Below are positions 7,986-16,421 of a stretch of 50,517 bases of DNA, in pieces. A program made the translations under genes and the position numbers. The notes beneath the pieces are model-generated. The model did not search any database and was not told the DNA's origin. It worked only from the letters and a program-made list of their open reading frames with translations. Every line of letters starts with the position of its first letter. The first letter of the stretch is position 1. The stretch spans positions 1-50,517 of the forward strand of contig CAILVF010000019.1 in the NCBI GenBank assembly GCA_903837605.1, written 5' to 3'. The DNA is from an uncultured Bacteroidales bacterium (GTDB lineage Bacteria; Bacteroidota; Bacteroidia; Bacteroidales; FEN-979).

Positions 7986-9141
7986 TGTTGAATGTGAGGT
8001 GAATTATCAATACTTCCGGACGGTTGCCAAGCCTTACCGGCGGCCCCCATGTACCGAAACCGCAGGAGACATAAAAATGGGTATCCTTGATTTTTTTATA
8101 TCCCCAGCTGAGTTCATAAATAGCTTTTGTAATATAATTGAAAGGCCAGATCTGCCCGTGATGGGTATGTCCGGAAAGCTGAAGGTCGACGCCGTTTTCC
8201 ACACTTTTGCCAAGATTAAAAGGCTGATGGTCCATCAGGATGATCGGGTAGGAGTGGTCAACATCTTTCATGATTTCCGAAAGTTCTTTGCGCGCTTTAC
8301 CTGTGAAGCGGGGTTTATCCCGGTCATCACGTCCCACTATGTAAAACTGGTTGTTTACAAGCAGTGCGGTATCCCTGAGCATTTTAACACAGTGTTTTTC
8401 CAGGTATTCAACGGCAGGACCTGCACCGCCTATATATTCGTGATTCCCGGTAATGGCATATACGCCGATCCCTGCTTTCAGTTCACATAAAGCCTCCCCG
8501 ATATTATCCTTGATGACCGGGGCGAGGTCTTCATCAACCACATCGCCGGCAAGCAGGATCAGGTCGGGTTTGGGTGCATTGAGCAAACTCACGAGTTCTT
8601 TGGCTTTTGCTTTGCGGATAATGGTCCCGAGATGGATATCTGAAGCCATGGAGATAGTAAGAGATTTTCTTCCATGCCCCGATTTTGCAATAGAAAGGTT
8701 AAGTTCCCTGACCCTGGGATTCCTGGCATTGATGTATCCTGCAGTTACCATGATAACCGTATAGGCAACAGAGGCGATAAGTATGATCTGCTTGGTCTTC
8801 AGATAATCAGTATAAATAAATGCCGGCAGGAAATGGAAGAAATGGTTGAGTAGCCTGGTAATATCGAGGAGGATGACTATCAGGGTAAAGAACAGCATAA
8901 AAGCAAGCCAGAAGTTCCCGACCCAGGTGAGGAATTCAGTGAAATGACACGGGCTTGTCCTTTCCAGTATCCTTGCTGCCACAAAAGCTGCCGCAACCAG
9001 CCAGAAGGCAGGAATAAACCATAGTCTTACGGAGGAACCGGAAGGAAAGGCCTGTAAAGCCCTGATGAAAATTAAATAATTGACCAGGGTGTATATTGTA
9101 ACCACGATGGTTACAAATAAAATCATAGCAGTTGTTTTCAA
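7978..9141 (-). CDS. Membrane-anchored calcineurin-like metallophosphoesterase
   Basis: 387 residues: four hydrophobic segments in the first 140 residues, then a metallophosphoesterase domain. The five metal-binding blocks are visible: DIHLG (Asp168, His170), GDVVDE, GNHEY, an MDHQP segment and GHTHHGQIWP. The layout matches the YkuE-like family, which includes UDP-2,3-diacylglucosamine hydrolase relatives acting at the membrane. The substrate is not determinable. It is the upstream gene of a two-gene unit with the M23 peptidase (8-bp overlap), which points to envelope maintenance. The start at 9141 gives a normal hydrophobic first helix. Confidence 0.85.
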   Translation of the reverse strand: MKTTAMILFVTIVVTIYTLVNYLIFIRALQAFPSGSSVRLWFIPAFWLVAAAFVAARILERTSPCHFTEFLTWVGNFWLAFMLFFTLIVILLDITRLLNHFFHFLPAFIYTDYLKTKQIILIASVAYTVIMVTAGYINARNPRVRELNLSIAKSGHGRKSLTISMASDIHLGTIIRKAKAKELVSLLNAPKPDLILLAGDVVDEDLAPVIKDNIGEALCELKAGIGVYAITGNHEYIGGAGPAVEYLEKHCVKMLRDTALLVNNQFYIVGRDDRDKPRFTGKARKELSEIMKDVDHSYPIILMDHQPFNLGKSVENGVDLQLSGHTHHGQIWPFNYITKAIYELSWGYKKIKDTHFYVSCGFGTWGPPVRLGNRPEVLIIHLTFNNE

Positions 9142-9269
9142 GGAATTTCTAACTTTGAAATGTCATTCGGGCGGTAAAGATATTCCAATTTCTTCTGTGC
9201 CTTTGCACGCCTGAGTGATTCTAAACGGGAAATTTACAGTTCTTAGTATTAATTAATTTACAGGAATCG

Positions 9270-11006
9270 ATGAATTCAGAATTTATTCTCTCATGGATCG
9301 ACTACTTGGTCATGATCATTTATTTCGCCTTTGTCCTCGGGATCGGATGGGCTCTCAAACGTTATATGAAAGATGCCAGCGCATTTCTCGAAGCCGGTCG
9401 TTCCATGCCGGCCTGGGTTGCAGGACTGGCCTTTATCTCCACTAACCTGGGGGCACTTGAAGTAATGGGAATGACCGGATCAGGCATGAAGTACGGGATG
9501 CTAACGACTCATTTCTACTGGGTGGGGGCAATACCGGCCATGGTTTTTCTCGCCATTTTCATGATGCCGTTTTACTATGGCTCAAAAGCCAGGTCGGTGC
9601 CTGAGTACCTCAAACTGCGGTACGATGAAAAAACCCGCGGGCTCAATGCCATTCTCTTTGCAGTAATGACAATTCTTGCATCAGGTATCTCTATGTATGC
9701 CCTGGCTATCCTTATGGAGAAAGTTCTTGGATGGAACTTTCACCTGAGCCTTATCCTTTCTGCCGCAATTGTCCTTGCCTACACTTATCTTGGCGGACTT
9801 TCATCAGCCATCTATAATGAAGTCCTTCAGTTCTTCATCATCGTAGTAGGATTACTGCCTATCGTTATTTTAAGTCTTAAAGATGTTGGCGGATGGCATG
9901 GTCTTCAGCAAAGCCTTGCACCAATTGTTTCACATATGCCCCAGCACTATGCCCCTGATACCTGGACCACGACCTGGAAATACACCGGGACGGCCAAGGC
10001 AAATCCTCTTGGAGTTGAATGGTACGGGATATTTGCCGGACTTGGATTTGTTTTATCGTTCGGATACTGGTGTACAAATTTCCTTATCGTGCAAAGGGCC
10101 ATGTCGGCAAAATCCACTACGGCCGCCAGGAATACCCCACTGATCGGCGCAATTCCCAAAATGTTCATCCCCTTCCTTATTATCGTTCCGGGCATTGTTG
10201 CCCTTGTGCTTGCAAATACCCCGGGTAAGGGATTTGCCTTGCCGTTGAATGAAGCCGGACAGCCTATTTACGACTATACTATAATTATGCTGCTGAAACA
10301 ATACCTCCCCGCAGGGGTTCTTGGTCTGGGCGTCACAGCATTGCTGGCTTCCTTCATGTCGGGAATGGCCGGAAATGTCTCTGCCTTTAATACCGTCTGG
10401 ACCTACGATATCTACCAGAGTTACATCAGGCCTACCACCAAAGACAAGGTATCCGATGACAATCACTACCTTTTTGTAGGCAGGATGGCAACAATATTCG
10501 GGGTCGTGGTCAGTATTGCCGCTGCCTACCTGGCGAGTTTGTTCGGGAACATCATGGATTTCCTTCAGACTATCTTCTCAATGGTCAACGCGCCCTTATT
10601 TGCTGTTATCTTCCTTGGGATGTTCTGGAAAAGGGCAACAGGGCATGCTGCATTTACAGGCCTGCTTGCCGGCTTTTTCATCGCACTGATGCATCACGGA
10701 CTGACTTTTCCCGAAGGAGCCAATACACTGGTCAAAGGCGGATGGATTGCCCATCTGCATGCCTATCCCGTTGAAATGGCACAGAATTTCTGGACGGCTA
10801 TCTTTGCCTGTTCTACCAGCGCAATAGTAACAGTGGTGCTTTCACTGCTGACAAAACAGAAAAAATCCGACGATGAATTGAAAGGCCTGGTCTATGTGCT
10901 TACTCCAAAACTAAACGAAGAAGCGGTGCCCTGGTATACCAGGTCTACTACCCTGGCCATTATTGTTCTGTTACTTGTAAGTATTTTAACAATTTTATTC
11001 TGGTAA
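9270..11006 (+). CDS. Sodium:solute symporter (SSS family, SGLT-like)
   Basis: 578 residues with about 13-14 membrane helices. The early segment AFLEAGRSMPAWVAGLAFIS and the following GALEVMGMTGSGMKYG are typical of SSS transporters of the SGLT branch, and ARSVPEYLKLRYD is a conserved SSS signature region. It should couple inward sodium flow to uptake of a sugar or related polar solute; a nearby galactokinase, mutarotase and glycosidases make a hexose plausible (inference). A small two-helix protein gene starts 16 bp after its stop and ogt follows. A TAnnTTTG match (9150-9157) lies 113 bp upstream, a long leader if it is used. Confidence 0.9.
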   Translation: MNSEFILSWIDYLVMIIYFAFVLGIGWALKRYMKDASAFLEAGRSMPAWVAGLAFISTNLGALEVMGMTGSGMKYGMLTTHFYWVGAIPAMVFLAIFMMPFYYGSKARSVPEYLKLRYDEKTRGLNAILFAVMTILASGISMYALAILMEKVLGWNFHLSLILSAAIVLAYTYLGGLSSAIYNEVLQFFIIVVGLLPIVILSLKDVGGWHGLQQSLAPIVSHMPQHYAPDTWTTTWKYTGTAKANPLGVEWYGIFAGLGFVLSFGYWCTNFLIVQRAMSAKSTTAARNTPLIGAIPKMFIPFLIIVPGIVALVLANTPGKGFALPLNEAGQPIYDYTIIMLLKQYLPAGVLGLGVTALLASFMSGMAGNVSAFNTVWTYDIYQSYIRPTTKDKVSDDNHYLFVGRMATIFGVVVSIAAAYLASLFGNIMDFLQTIFSMVNAPLFAVIFLGMFWKRATGHAAFTGLLAGFFIALMHHGLTFPEGANTLVKGGWIAHLHAYPVEMAQNFWTAIFACSTSAIVTVVLSLLTKQKKSDDELKGLVYVLTPKLNEEAVPWYTRSTTLAIIVLLLVSILTILFW

Positions 11007-11021
11007 AAAAAAACTGATGTT

Positions 11022-11231
11022 ATGGGTATAGATATTAAAATTCCTATCGGACTGATGTTCACAATTTTCGGCCTTCTGCTTACAGCCTATGGGTTTTTCA
11101 CCAGGTTTGATGCCGCTCTTTACAAACCCTCCATGGGGATTAATATTAACCTCTGGTCAGGGCTAGGGATGCTTATTCTAGGTGTTATTATGCTGGCCCT
11201 TGCATATATATCAAGATCCCAAAAACCATAA
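11022..11231 (+). CDS. Small two-helix membrane protein behind the SSS symporter
   Basis: 69 residues with two predicted membrane helices (about residues 7-26 and 42-63) joined by a short loop containing a Phe-Asp-Ala-Ala-Leu-Tyr segment. No family name is recognised. The gene lies 16 bp after the symporter stop and 4 bp before the ogt start, so it is surely in the same transcript. Small membrane proteins of this shape often travel with SSS transporters and may be accessory subunits; that role is inferred from context only. Confidence 0.75.
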   Translation: MGIDIKIPIGLMFTIFGLLLTAYGFFTRFDAALYKPSMGININLWSGLGMLILGVIMLALAYISRSQKP

Positions 11232-11235
11232 TGAT

Positions 11236-11721
11236 ATGAAATCCCTGCCACGGGCTTTCCTTAAGACCCCAATTGGTTTCATTGAACTGACCGGTTCTGA
11301 AAAAGGTATAAGGAGCCTTTATTTCCTCGATTTCAAAGTGAGGGTCCCAAGGATCCCCCATGAATTAAAAGACGCCGTTGACCAGCTTCATGAATATTTT
11401 ATCGGCGAAAGGAAAGACTTCACCTTAGACCTTGACCTTGAAGGATCCGATTTTCAACTCAGGGTCTGGAGCGAGCTTATCAAAATACCATACGGTACTA
11501 CCATCTCGTATCATGAGCTGGCCCGGCGAATAGGGAATGCCAGCGCCTTCAGGGCTGTCGGGGGAGCTAACGGAGCTAATCCTGTGTCGGTCATTATTCC
11601 ATGCCACAGGGTCCTCGGGACAAACGGACGACTGGTTGGCTATGCCGGCGGATTAAAACGAAAAAAATGGCTTCTTGAGCATGAACATGCCTTTGCACAA
11701 AGGGATCTTTTTTACCGCTGA
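11236..11721 (+). CDS. ogt: Methylated-DNA-protein-cysteine methyltransferase
   Basis: Removes methyl groups from O6-methylguanine in a suicide reaction. The active-site motif PCHRV is present, with Cys123 as acceptor, followed by GRLVGYAGGLKRKKWLL; the winged-helix region (FRAVGGANGANP) sits just before it. At 161 residues it is the normal size for the Ogt/MGMT core without an Ada domain. ATG 11236 is chosen because upstream in-frame codons lie inside the preceding small membrane gene. The stop abuts the stop of the convergent ABC-type membrane gene, with no intergenic space. Confidence 0.93.
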   Translation: MKSLPRAFLKTPIGFIELTGSEKGIRSLYFLDFKVRVPRIPHELKDAVDQLHEYFIGERKDFTLDLDLEGSDFQLRVWSELIKIPYGTTISYHELARRIGNASAFRAVGGANGANPVSVIIPCHRVLGTNGRLVGYAGGLKRKKWLLEHEHAFAQRDLFYR

Positions 11722-12588
11722 TCAGATGTCTTCTTCCTTAAGACGATGGCCAAGTTCCTTAACCGAAGAATAGCTTTCCATCAGCCCGGGAAGGTATTCG
11801 GCTGAAGAGATAAAAGTCCACAGATAGGCAACAATGGAATAAATATTACCGGTTGAGAAATTGTCAACATCAACACAGATAAACAGCACCACAATAAAGA
11901 TACCCATCAGGATAAGCTTGATAACAAGGTAATTGAATGAATTCCAGCGGGCGATCTTGAACTGGGGCCCGACCATGCTGCGGTAAAATTCATGGATGGA
12001 AGCAGTACTCCTGTTCTCAACAACCTTATATAGGTCTTCCTGTGTATCCCTGATGTTCCTTTGCAAGGTCAGCACGTTTCTCCTGTAGAAACGGGAAAAA
12101 ACATACAAGGGGATGACCACAATAAGGCAAACTGCTGCAATCCGCCAGTCATAAAAAAACATGGCAATGATGGCACCGAATGTCGCACAAAACTGCCATG
12201 AAACTTCAGGTAACCTTTCTTTGAAAAATACAACGAACTCTTTTGTAAGTTCAGCCCTGATAAGTGTCCTCGAAACAGGGTCTTTCTGCTTTCTCGATAA
12301 GATGATCACTTTCTCGGCAACATCGGCAAACATCTTCGAATAGATCCGGCCGCTGAGGAAACGGTGCATTGTCCCCCCGACCACATTCAGGAGGTAAATA
12401 AAAATCCAGATAAAAAGGGGTTTTAAATAATTGACCTTTTCATGATCATAGAAATAGTCGATCAGCCTGTCGAGCAGTTTGCCGAAATAACCCGGTTCAA
12501 TAATCCAGGCTACGTTCTCAAGAAGGACAAAAACAAGAACCAGTCCAATCTTGAACCTGTATTCATATGCGAGTTTCTGTATAGTCAT
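11722..12588 (-). CDS. ABC transporter-type six-helix membrane domain without ATPase
   Basis: 288 residues resembling an ABC exporter transmembrane domain: paired hydrophobic segments, a long cytoplasmic loop (FYRRNVLTLQRNIRDTQEDL) typical of the coupling region, and no Walker A, signature or Walker B motif. This matches the family of isolated ABC membrane regions (ABC_membrane_3-like). A partner ATPase is not nearby, so function is unknown. ATG 12588 is preferred over an in-frame TTG at 12612, because a TACTTTTG -7 element (12617-12610 on this strand) overlaps that TTG and would leave it outside the transcript. Confidence 0.75.
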   Translation of the reverse strand: MTIQKLAYEYRFKIGLVLVFVLLENVAWIIEPGYFGKLLDRLIDYFYDHEKVNYLKPLFIWIFIYLLNVVGGTMHRFLSGRIYSKMFADVAEKVIILSRKQKDPVSRTLIRAELTKEFVVFFKERLPEVSWQFCATFGAIIAMFFYDWRIAAVCLIVVIPLYVFSRFYRRNVLTLQRNIRDTQEDLYKVVENRSTASIHEFYRSMVGPQFKIARWNSFNYLVIKLILMGIFIVVLFICVDVDNFSTGNIYSIVAYLWTFISSAEYLPGLMESYSSVKELGHRLKEEDI

Positions 12589-12609
12589 TTTAGTCCAGGG
12601 AAGTAGGTG

Positions 12610-12617
12610 CAAAAGTA
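12610..12617 (-). promoter_or_regulatory. -7 element for the ABC-type membrane gene
   Basis: On the minus strand TACTTTTG matches TAnnTTTG and lies 22 bp before the ATG at 12588. It excludes the upstream TTG as the start. It is back to back with the plus-strand element at 12639-12646. Confidence 0.5.
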
Positions 12618-12638
12618 CTAAATATAGCTGAATATTCC

Positions 12639-12646
12639 TATTTTTG
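12639..12646 (+). promoter_or_regulatory. -7 element for the duplicated-domain lipoprotein
   Basis: TATTTTTG, an exact TAnnTTTG match, lies 20 bp before the ATG at 12666, so the leader would be short. No clear -33 TTTG is seen at the expected spacing. Confidence 0.5.
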
Positions 12647-12665
12647 GGGATTATATCCTGACCCT

Positions 12666-13505
12666 ATGAGAACCAGACTTATATTAGGCTTATGTGCCCT
12701 CTTTATATTGAGTTCATGCAATAAAAACAAAACAGTCGAAGGAGTCTACCGCTCCTATTATGGTGAGAAAGAGGGTTTTGCCATCTGGATCGTTGACGGC
12801 TATAAAATCCGGCAGCATGTTTATAAGGAATTTCTTTATGGCGGGAACGAACAACGTTACCTGTTCAACCCTAAAGGCGAGATCTGGATCGACCATGCGG
12901 TATCCTGCGAAGAATTCGAACTTACACTCGCACATGAGCTGAATGAAAGGGCTTTAATGGCCAAATTCGGATGGACCTATGAAAAGTCCCATGATTCCTC
13001 CCTGATGCTCGAACTGAAAATGAGAAAATCCTGGGATTCAATATGCAGGGCACATGAAGCATCACTGCACAAGGTTTGCCCTGAAGACGCAACGAAAGTA
13101 AGGGAAATCCCCGGGATCCCCGATAGCATTGTACTCAGGGGTATCTACCGTGTACCACTGGGAGTAAGGGAGGGGATAAGCGTGTGGGTTGTTGACGGCT
13201 ATAGAGTTCGTGCCTTGATCTTCCCCGATTTCGGCCTCAGCGGAAACGATATGGCCTACCACTACATACCTGCACGGGAAATCTGGCTCGACGGACAAAT
13301 ATCTTCGGAAGAAACAGAACTTTCAATCAAAACTGAACTGCTTGAACGTAAACTGATGGCTGAGGGTGTCTCATATGGTAAAGCCTATGATTCGGCGATC
13401 AACACCAATGTGAGGCTCAGGCATGAAATGCAGCAGTTGATTGATGCCCACCCGCCCCTGATAGTGCCGCCAGTATTGGTGAGGGATACGGGGAAGAAAG
13501 AGTGA
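12666..13505 (+). CDS. Lipoprotein with two copies of an unnamed domain
   Basis: 279 residues. The leader MRTRLILGLCALFILSSC carries a lipobox with Cys18. The rest is an internal duplication: copy 1 (about residues 23-137) begins VEGVYRSYYGEKEGFAIWIV and copy 2 (about 156-263) begins LRGIYRVPLGVREGISVWVV. Both then run through a D-G-Y-[KR]-[IV]-R segment, an E-I-W-[IL]-D segment and an [HT]-E-L-x-E-R-x-L-M helix, ending near a [HY]-D-S motif. Copy 1 keeps HELNERALM, reminiscent of an HExxx metal site; copy 2 has TELLERKLM, so any metal site would be lost there. I do not recognise a named family. It is monocistronic and followed by a repeat island. Confidence 0.8.
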   Translation: MRTRLILGLCALFILSSCNKNKTVEGVYRSYYGEKEGFAIWIVDGYKIRQHVYKEFLYGGNEQRYLFNPKGEIWIDHAVSCEEFELTLAHELNERALMAKFGWTYEKSHDSSLMLELKMRKSWDSICRAHEASLHKVCPEDATKVREIPGIPDSIVLRGIYRVPLGVREGISVWVVDGYRVRALIFPDFGLSGNDMAYHYIPAREIWLDGQISSEETELSIKTELLERKLMAEGVSYGKAYDSAINTNVRLRHEMQQLIDAHPPLIVPPVLVRDTGKKE

Positions 13506-13574
13506 ATGGCGACTAATGACTGGTGAATGGTGAATAGTGAACAGTTACTAGTGAGTGGCGAATAGTGAATGTTT
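13506..13574. repeat. Degenerate GTGAATRGTGA-type repeat island
   Basis: Directly after the lipoprotein stop comes a run of imperfect words such as gtgaatggc, gactaatgac, tggtgaatgg, tgaatagtga and agtgagtggc. The 12-mer ACTGGTGAATGG (13519-13530) recurs exactly as its reverse complement in the island at 44641-44743. No coding potential is seen. Confidence 0.6.
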
Positions 13575-13619
13575 ACATTTAACTGTTAGATTTTATTAGA
13601 ATCAAGGAATTCCTGACCT

Positions 13620-16421
13620 ATGAAAACGTTCATTGTGAGTTTATGCCTGCTGATGGCGTCAATCGGGGCCGGCGATGTTTCTGCCCAGGTTTCAGCCGTA
13701 CATTTTGACAGGACGGTCCCTGTCAATATATATGGATTTACCCTGAACGGCAGGGATGTAAAAACGAATTCAGCCCTGCCTTTGTTTTCGGTTCTTATCG
13801 ACAGTGTCTTATACAGATCGGCATCCAGAGCTGCAGAATTCAGGAACGACAGCATAATTTTGAAACTTGCCGATTCCCTTGGATGCATAATTTCTCCCGA
13901 TAAAAGCTGTAAACAGGGTTTGAAATACCTGGTAAGGTTCACCAACCAGGGCAAAGCAAAGCATACGGTAGAAAACCTCGTTCCAATGGGTGAAGGCCCC
14001 GGTAAGGTATATATCACATCCGGGGGAACTAAAGAATGGCCTCATTACCTCTGCCGTTCCCTGCTGTTCCGTCCCGGTTACGGCCCTGTAGGAGTGATAC
14101 TCCCTGATAACGCCTGGCATATGGGCTTCTCTGACCTCGCGCTAAGCGACAGCATTTCGGTTACTGCCATGGCAAGGCGAACCAACAGGGATAAGGAAAA
14201 GACCGCCATTGACCGTTGGGCCGTAACGCTGCAACCCTCGGGCTGGGCAGAATACAGCCTTTATTTTGATACGCATACAGGGGACTGGCAGGAAGGGCTG
14301 AGGATAATGTTTCAGAAGCATTTTCTTTACGACCTCAATTCTTTTGATAACAGTGTGTTTGAACGGCTTGACCTGCAGTGGATGAGGGGCAAATACCTGA
14401 TGCTTCTGCAGTTTGCCTGGGATGACAGATATTACGATTACAGGAAAAAGAAATTCACTTTTTATTCTTCTCTTACCGAATTCGATGACCTCAACGGGGG
14501 ATTCGACATTTTTACCTTATGGCCTACCTGGCCGCGTCTTGGACTCGATCAGAGGAACCAGTGGGATATGTACAGGGACCTTCCAGGCGGACTGGAAGAA
14601 CTGAAGAAGCAGAGTGCCTTCGCCCATAGCAAAGGGAAGAAGTATTTCATTTCATACAATCCATGGGATGAGGGCACACGACAGGAAGATCAGCTGAACG
14701 GGATGGAAGTGCTTCTGCGTGCCACCGATGCCGACGGTGTGGTGCTTGACACCAAAGGGGAGTCAAGCAGGGAGCTCCAGGCGGCCGCCGACCTTGTAAA
14801 ACCGGGTATTATCATGTATAGTGAGGGGATGGCTGTTCCCAAAGACATGCCGGGGATAGTTTCGGGCCGGGTTCATGATGCCCTGGTGATGCCGCCCCCG
14901 TTAAACCTGAATAAATTTATCAAACCCGACTTTGCTATCTTCAGGGTGCTGCAATTGGCCGATGACAGGCTGCACAGGGAACTGGCCTGCGCTTTTTTCA
15001 ACGGTTACGGCGTTGAGATCAATACAATGAGGCCGGGAAGGCCTTCCTGGATCAAAGAGGAATATGCCTACATGGGAAGGACTACCAGGATACTGAGGGA
15101 GAACAATTCTGTCTTTCATAATTATCAATGGATGCCTCTTATTCCGACCCTCACCGATTCGGTATACGTAAACCGCTGGCAGGCAGGAAATAAAACAGTT
15201 TATACCATATACAGCCTAAAACCCCAGGGCTGGAATGCGGCACTGTTCAATGCCCCTGAACCCGGTATCGAAAAGCATTATGTTGATCTCTGGAACCACC
15301 TGGAAGTCAATCCCATTCAAAACAAGGGTAACATTGCCGTCATTGTTCAGATCGATGCTTTCGATAAAAGCTATCTTAACACCCGTCGCGAAGGAAATGT
15401 AGGCTGTATTGCCCTCTTTCCGCGGCTGATCAAGTTCAGGGATCTGGGCGACACCCTGTTTTTCAGTTCGGGAACAGGGGATAAGATGAAGGTATTCGGT
15501 GAAAATCCAAACTATGGTGACAAAGGATTGGAATTCCCGGCCGTTAGCGGAAGTATCGCTTACAGGGAGAAGTTTGGCGAAGCCTGCCCTAAACTGGTGG
15601 TCCAGCTTTTTGATAAGGATGAACTTCTGGATGAGGCCGTTGTTTTGCCCAAAGCAAACATTCCACACCTGGTTTCCTCTGTTCAGCGCACCATTCCTTC
15701 CAAAACGGTTCCTGAAGGCATGGTTGAAATTCCGAAGGGGAAATTCAGGTTCTATACACAGAGAGATCCACGGTCCCAGGACCCATTCATACCTTTCCCT
15801 GATTACAGCGATACGGTGGTGAAAACGATGAATAAATTATATATGGACAGGTACCCGGTTACTAACCTTGACTTTCTGCGCTTCATACAGGCAACACATT
15901 ACCGGCCTGCCGACACTTCATCTTATCTGAAACAATGGAAGAACAGGAATTTGCCTGAACTTTCCGACGAGAATAAACCGGTCGTATTCGTGAGTCCCGA
16001 TGATGCGGCTGCTTATTGCAGGCAAAAGGGGAAAAGGCTGCCTACGGAGCAGGAGTGGCAGTATGCGGCCCAGGGAAACGATTTGAGACAGTTTCCATGG
16101 GGCGGCAAAGCCGATTCCACACTATGCAATTTTAACCTTAACCGTGAGACAGCGGTCAGTGCTTTTCCGGCGGGAGCAAGTCCATATGGAGTTGAAGACA
16201 TGATTGGCAATGTATGGCAGATGACCAATGATGTTTATTATAATGGAGCCTATTATTATACCATCATCAAGGGGGGAAGTTATTATCATCCGACCCAAAG
16301 CATATGGTACGTGACCGGAGGGCCGATGCCGGCCTGCCATCCTGAAATGCTGTTACTGATATCACCCGGCCTTGACAGGAATGCGACGGTTGGATTCCGT
16401 TGTGTAAAAGACGCGGATTAA
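13620..16421 (+). CDS. Secreted TIM-barrel-like protein fused to a SUMF1/FGE-type domain
   Basis: 933 residues with a signal peptide (about 1-22). The middle region (about 240-520) looks like a TIM-barrel glycoside-hydrolase relative: FAWDDRYYDY, FDIFTLWPTWPRLG, KYFISYNPWDEG, then DADGVVLDTKGE and IIMYSEGMA, which read as successive barrel strands with acidic ends. The C-terminal 230 residues are a SUMF1-type fold (MVEIPKGKFRF, MDRYPVTNLDFLRF, RLPTEQEWQYAAQG, MIGNVWQM, GFRCV). The cysteine pair that formylglycine-generating enzymes use near the GGS motif is not seen, so this domain probably binds rather than oxidises. The combination is unusual. Next to the glycosidase operon, polysaccharide handling is likely; the substrate is unknown. 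Confidence 0.75.
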   Translation: MKTFIVSLCLLMASIGAGDVSAQVSAVHFDRTVPVNIYGFTLNGRDVKTNSALPLFSVLIDSVLYRSASRAAEFRNDSIILKLADSLGCIISPDKSCKQGLKYLVRFTNQGKAKHTVENLVPMGEGPGKVYITSGGTKEWPHYLCRSLLFRPGYGPVGVILPDNAWHMGFSDLALSDSISVTAMARRTNRDKEKTAIDRWAVTLQPSGWAEYSLYFDTHTGDWQEGLRIMFQKHFLYDLNSFDNSVFERLDLQWMRGKYLMLLQFAWDDRYYDYRKKKFTFYSSLTEFDDLNGGFDIFTLWPTWPRLGLDQRNQWDMYRDLPGGLEELKKQSAFAHSKGKKYFISYNPWDEGTRQEDQLNGMEVLLRATDADGVVLDTKGESSRELQAAADLVKPGIIMYSEGMAVPKDMPGIVSGRVHDALVMPPPLNLNKFIKPDFAIFRVLQLADDRLHRELACAFFNGYGVEINTMRPGRPSWIKEEYAYMGRTTRILRENNSVFHNYQWMPLIPTLTDSVYVNRWQAGNKTVYTIYSLKPQGWNAALFNAPEPGIEKHYVDLWNHLEVNPIQNKGNIAVIVQIDAFDKSYLNTRREGNVGCIALFPRLIKFRDLGDTLFFSSGTGDKMKVFGENPNYGDKGLEFPAVSGSIAYREKFGEACPKLVVQLFDKDELLDEAVVLPKANIPHLVSSVQRTIPSKTVPEGMVEIPKGKFRFYTQRDPRSQDPFIPFPDYSDTVVKTMNKLYMDRYPVTNLDFLRFIQATHYRPADTSSYLKQWKNRNLPELSDENKPVVFVSPDDAAAYCRQKGKRLPTEQEWQYAAQGNDLRQFPWGGKADSTLCNFNLNRETAVSAFPAGASPYGVEDMIGNVWQMTNDVYYNGAYYYTIIKGGSYYHPTQSIWYVTGGPMPACHPEMLLLISPGLDRNATVGFRCVKDAD

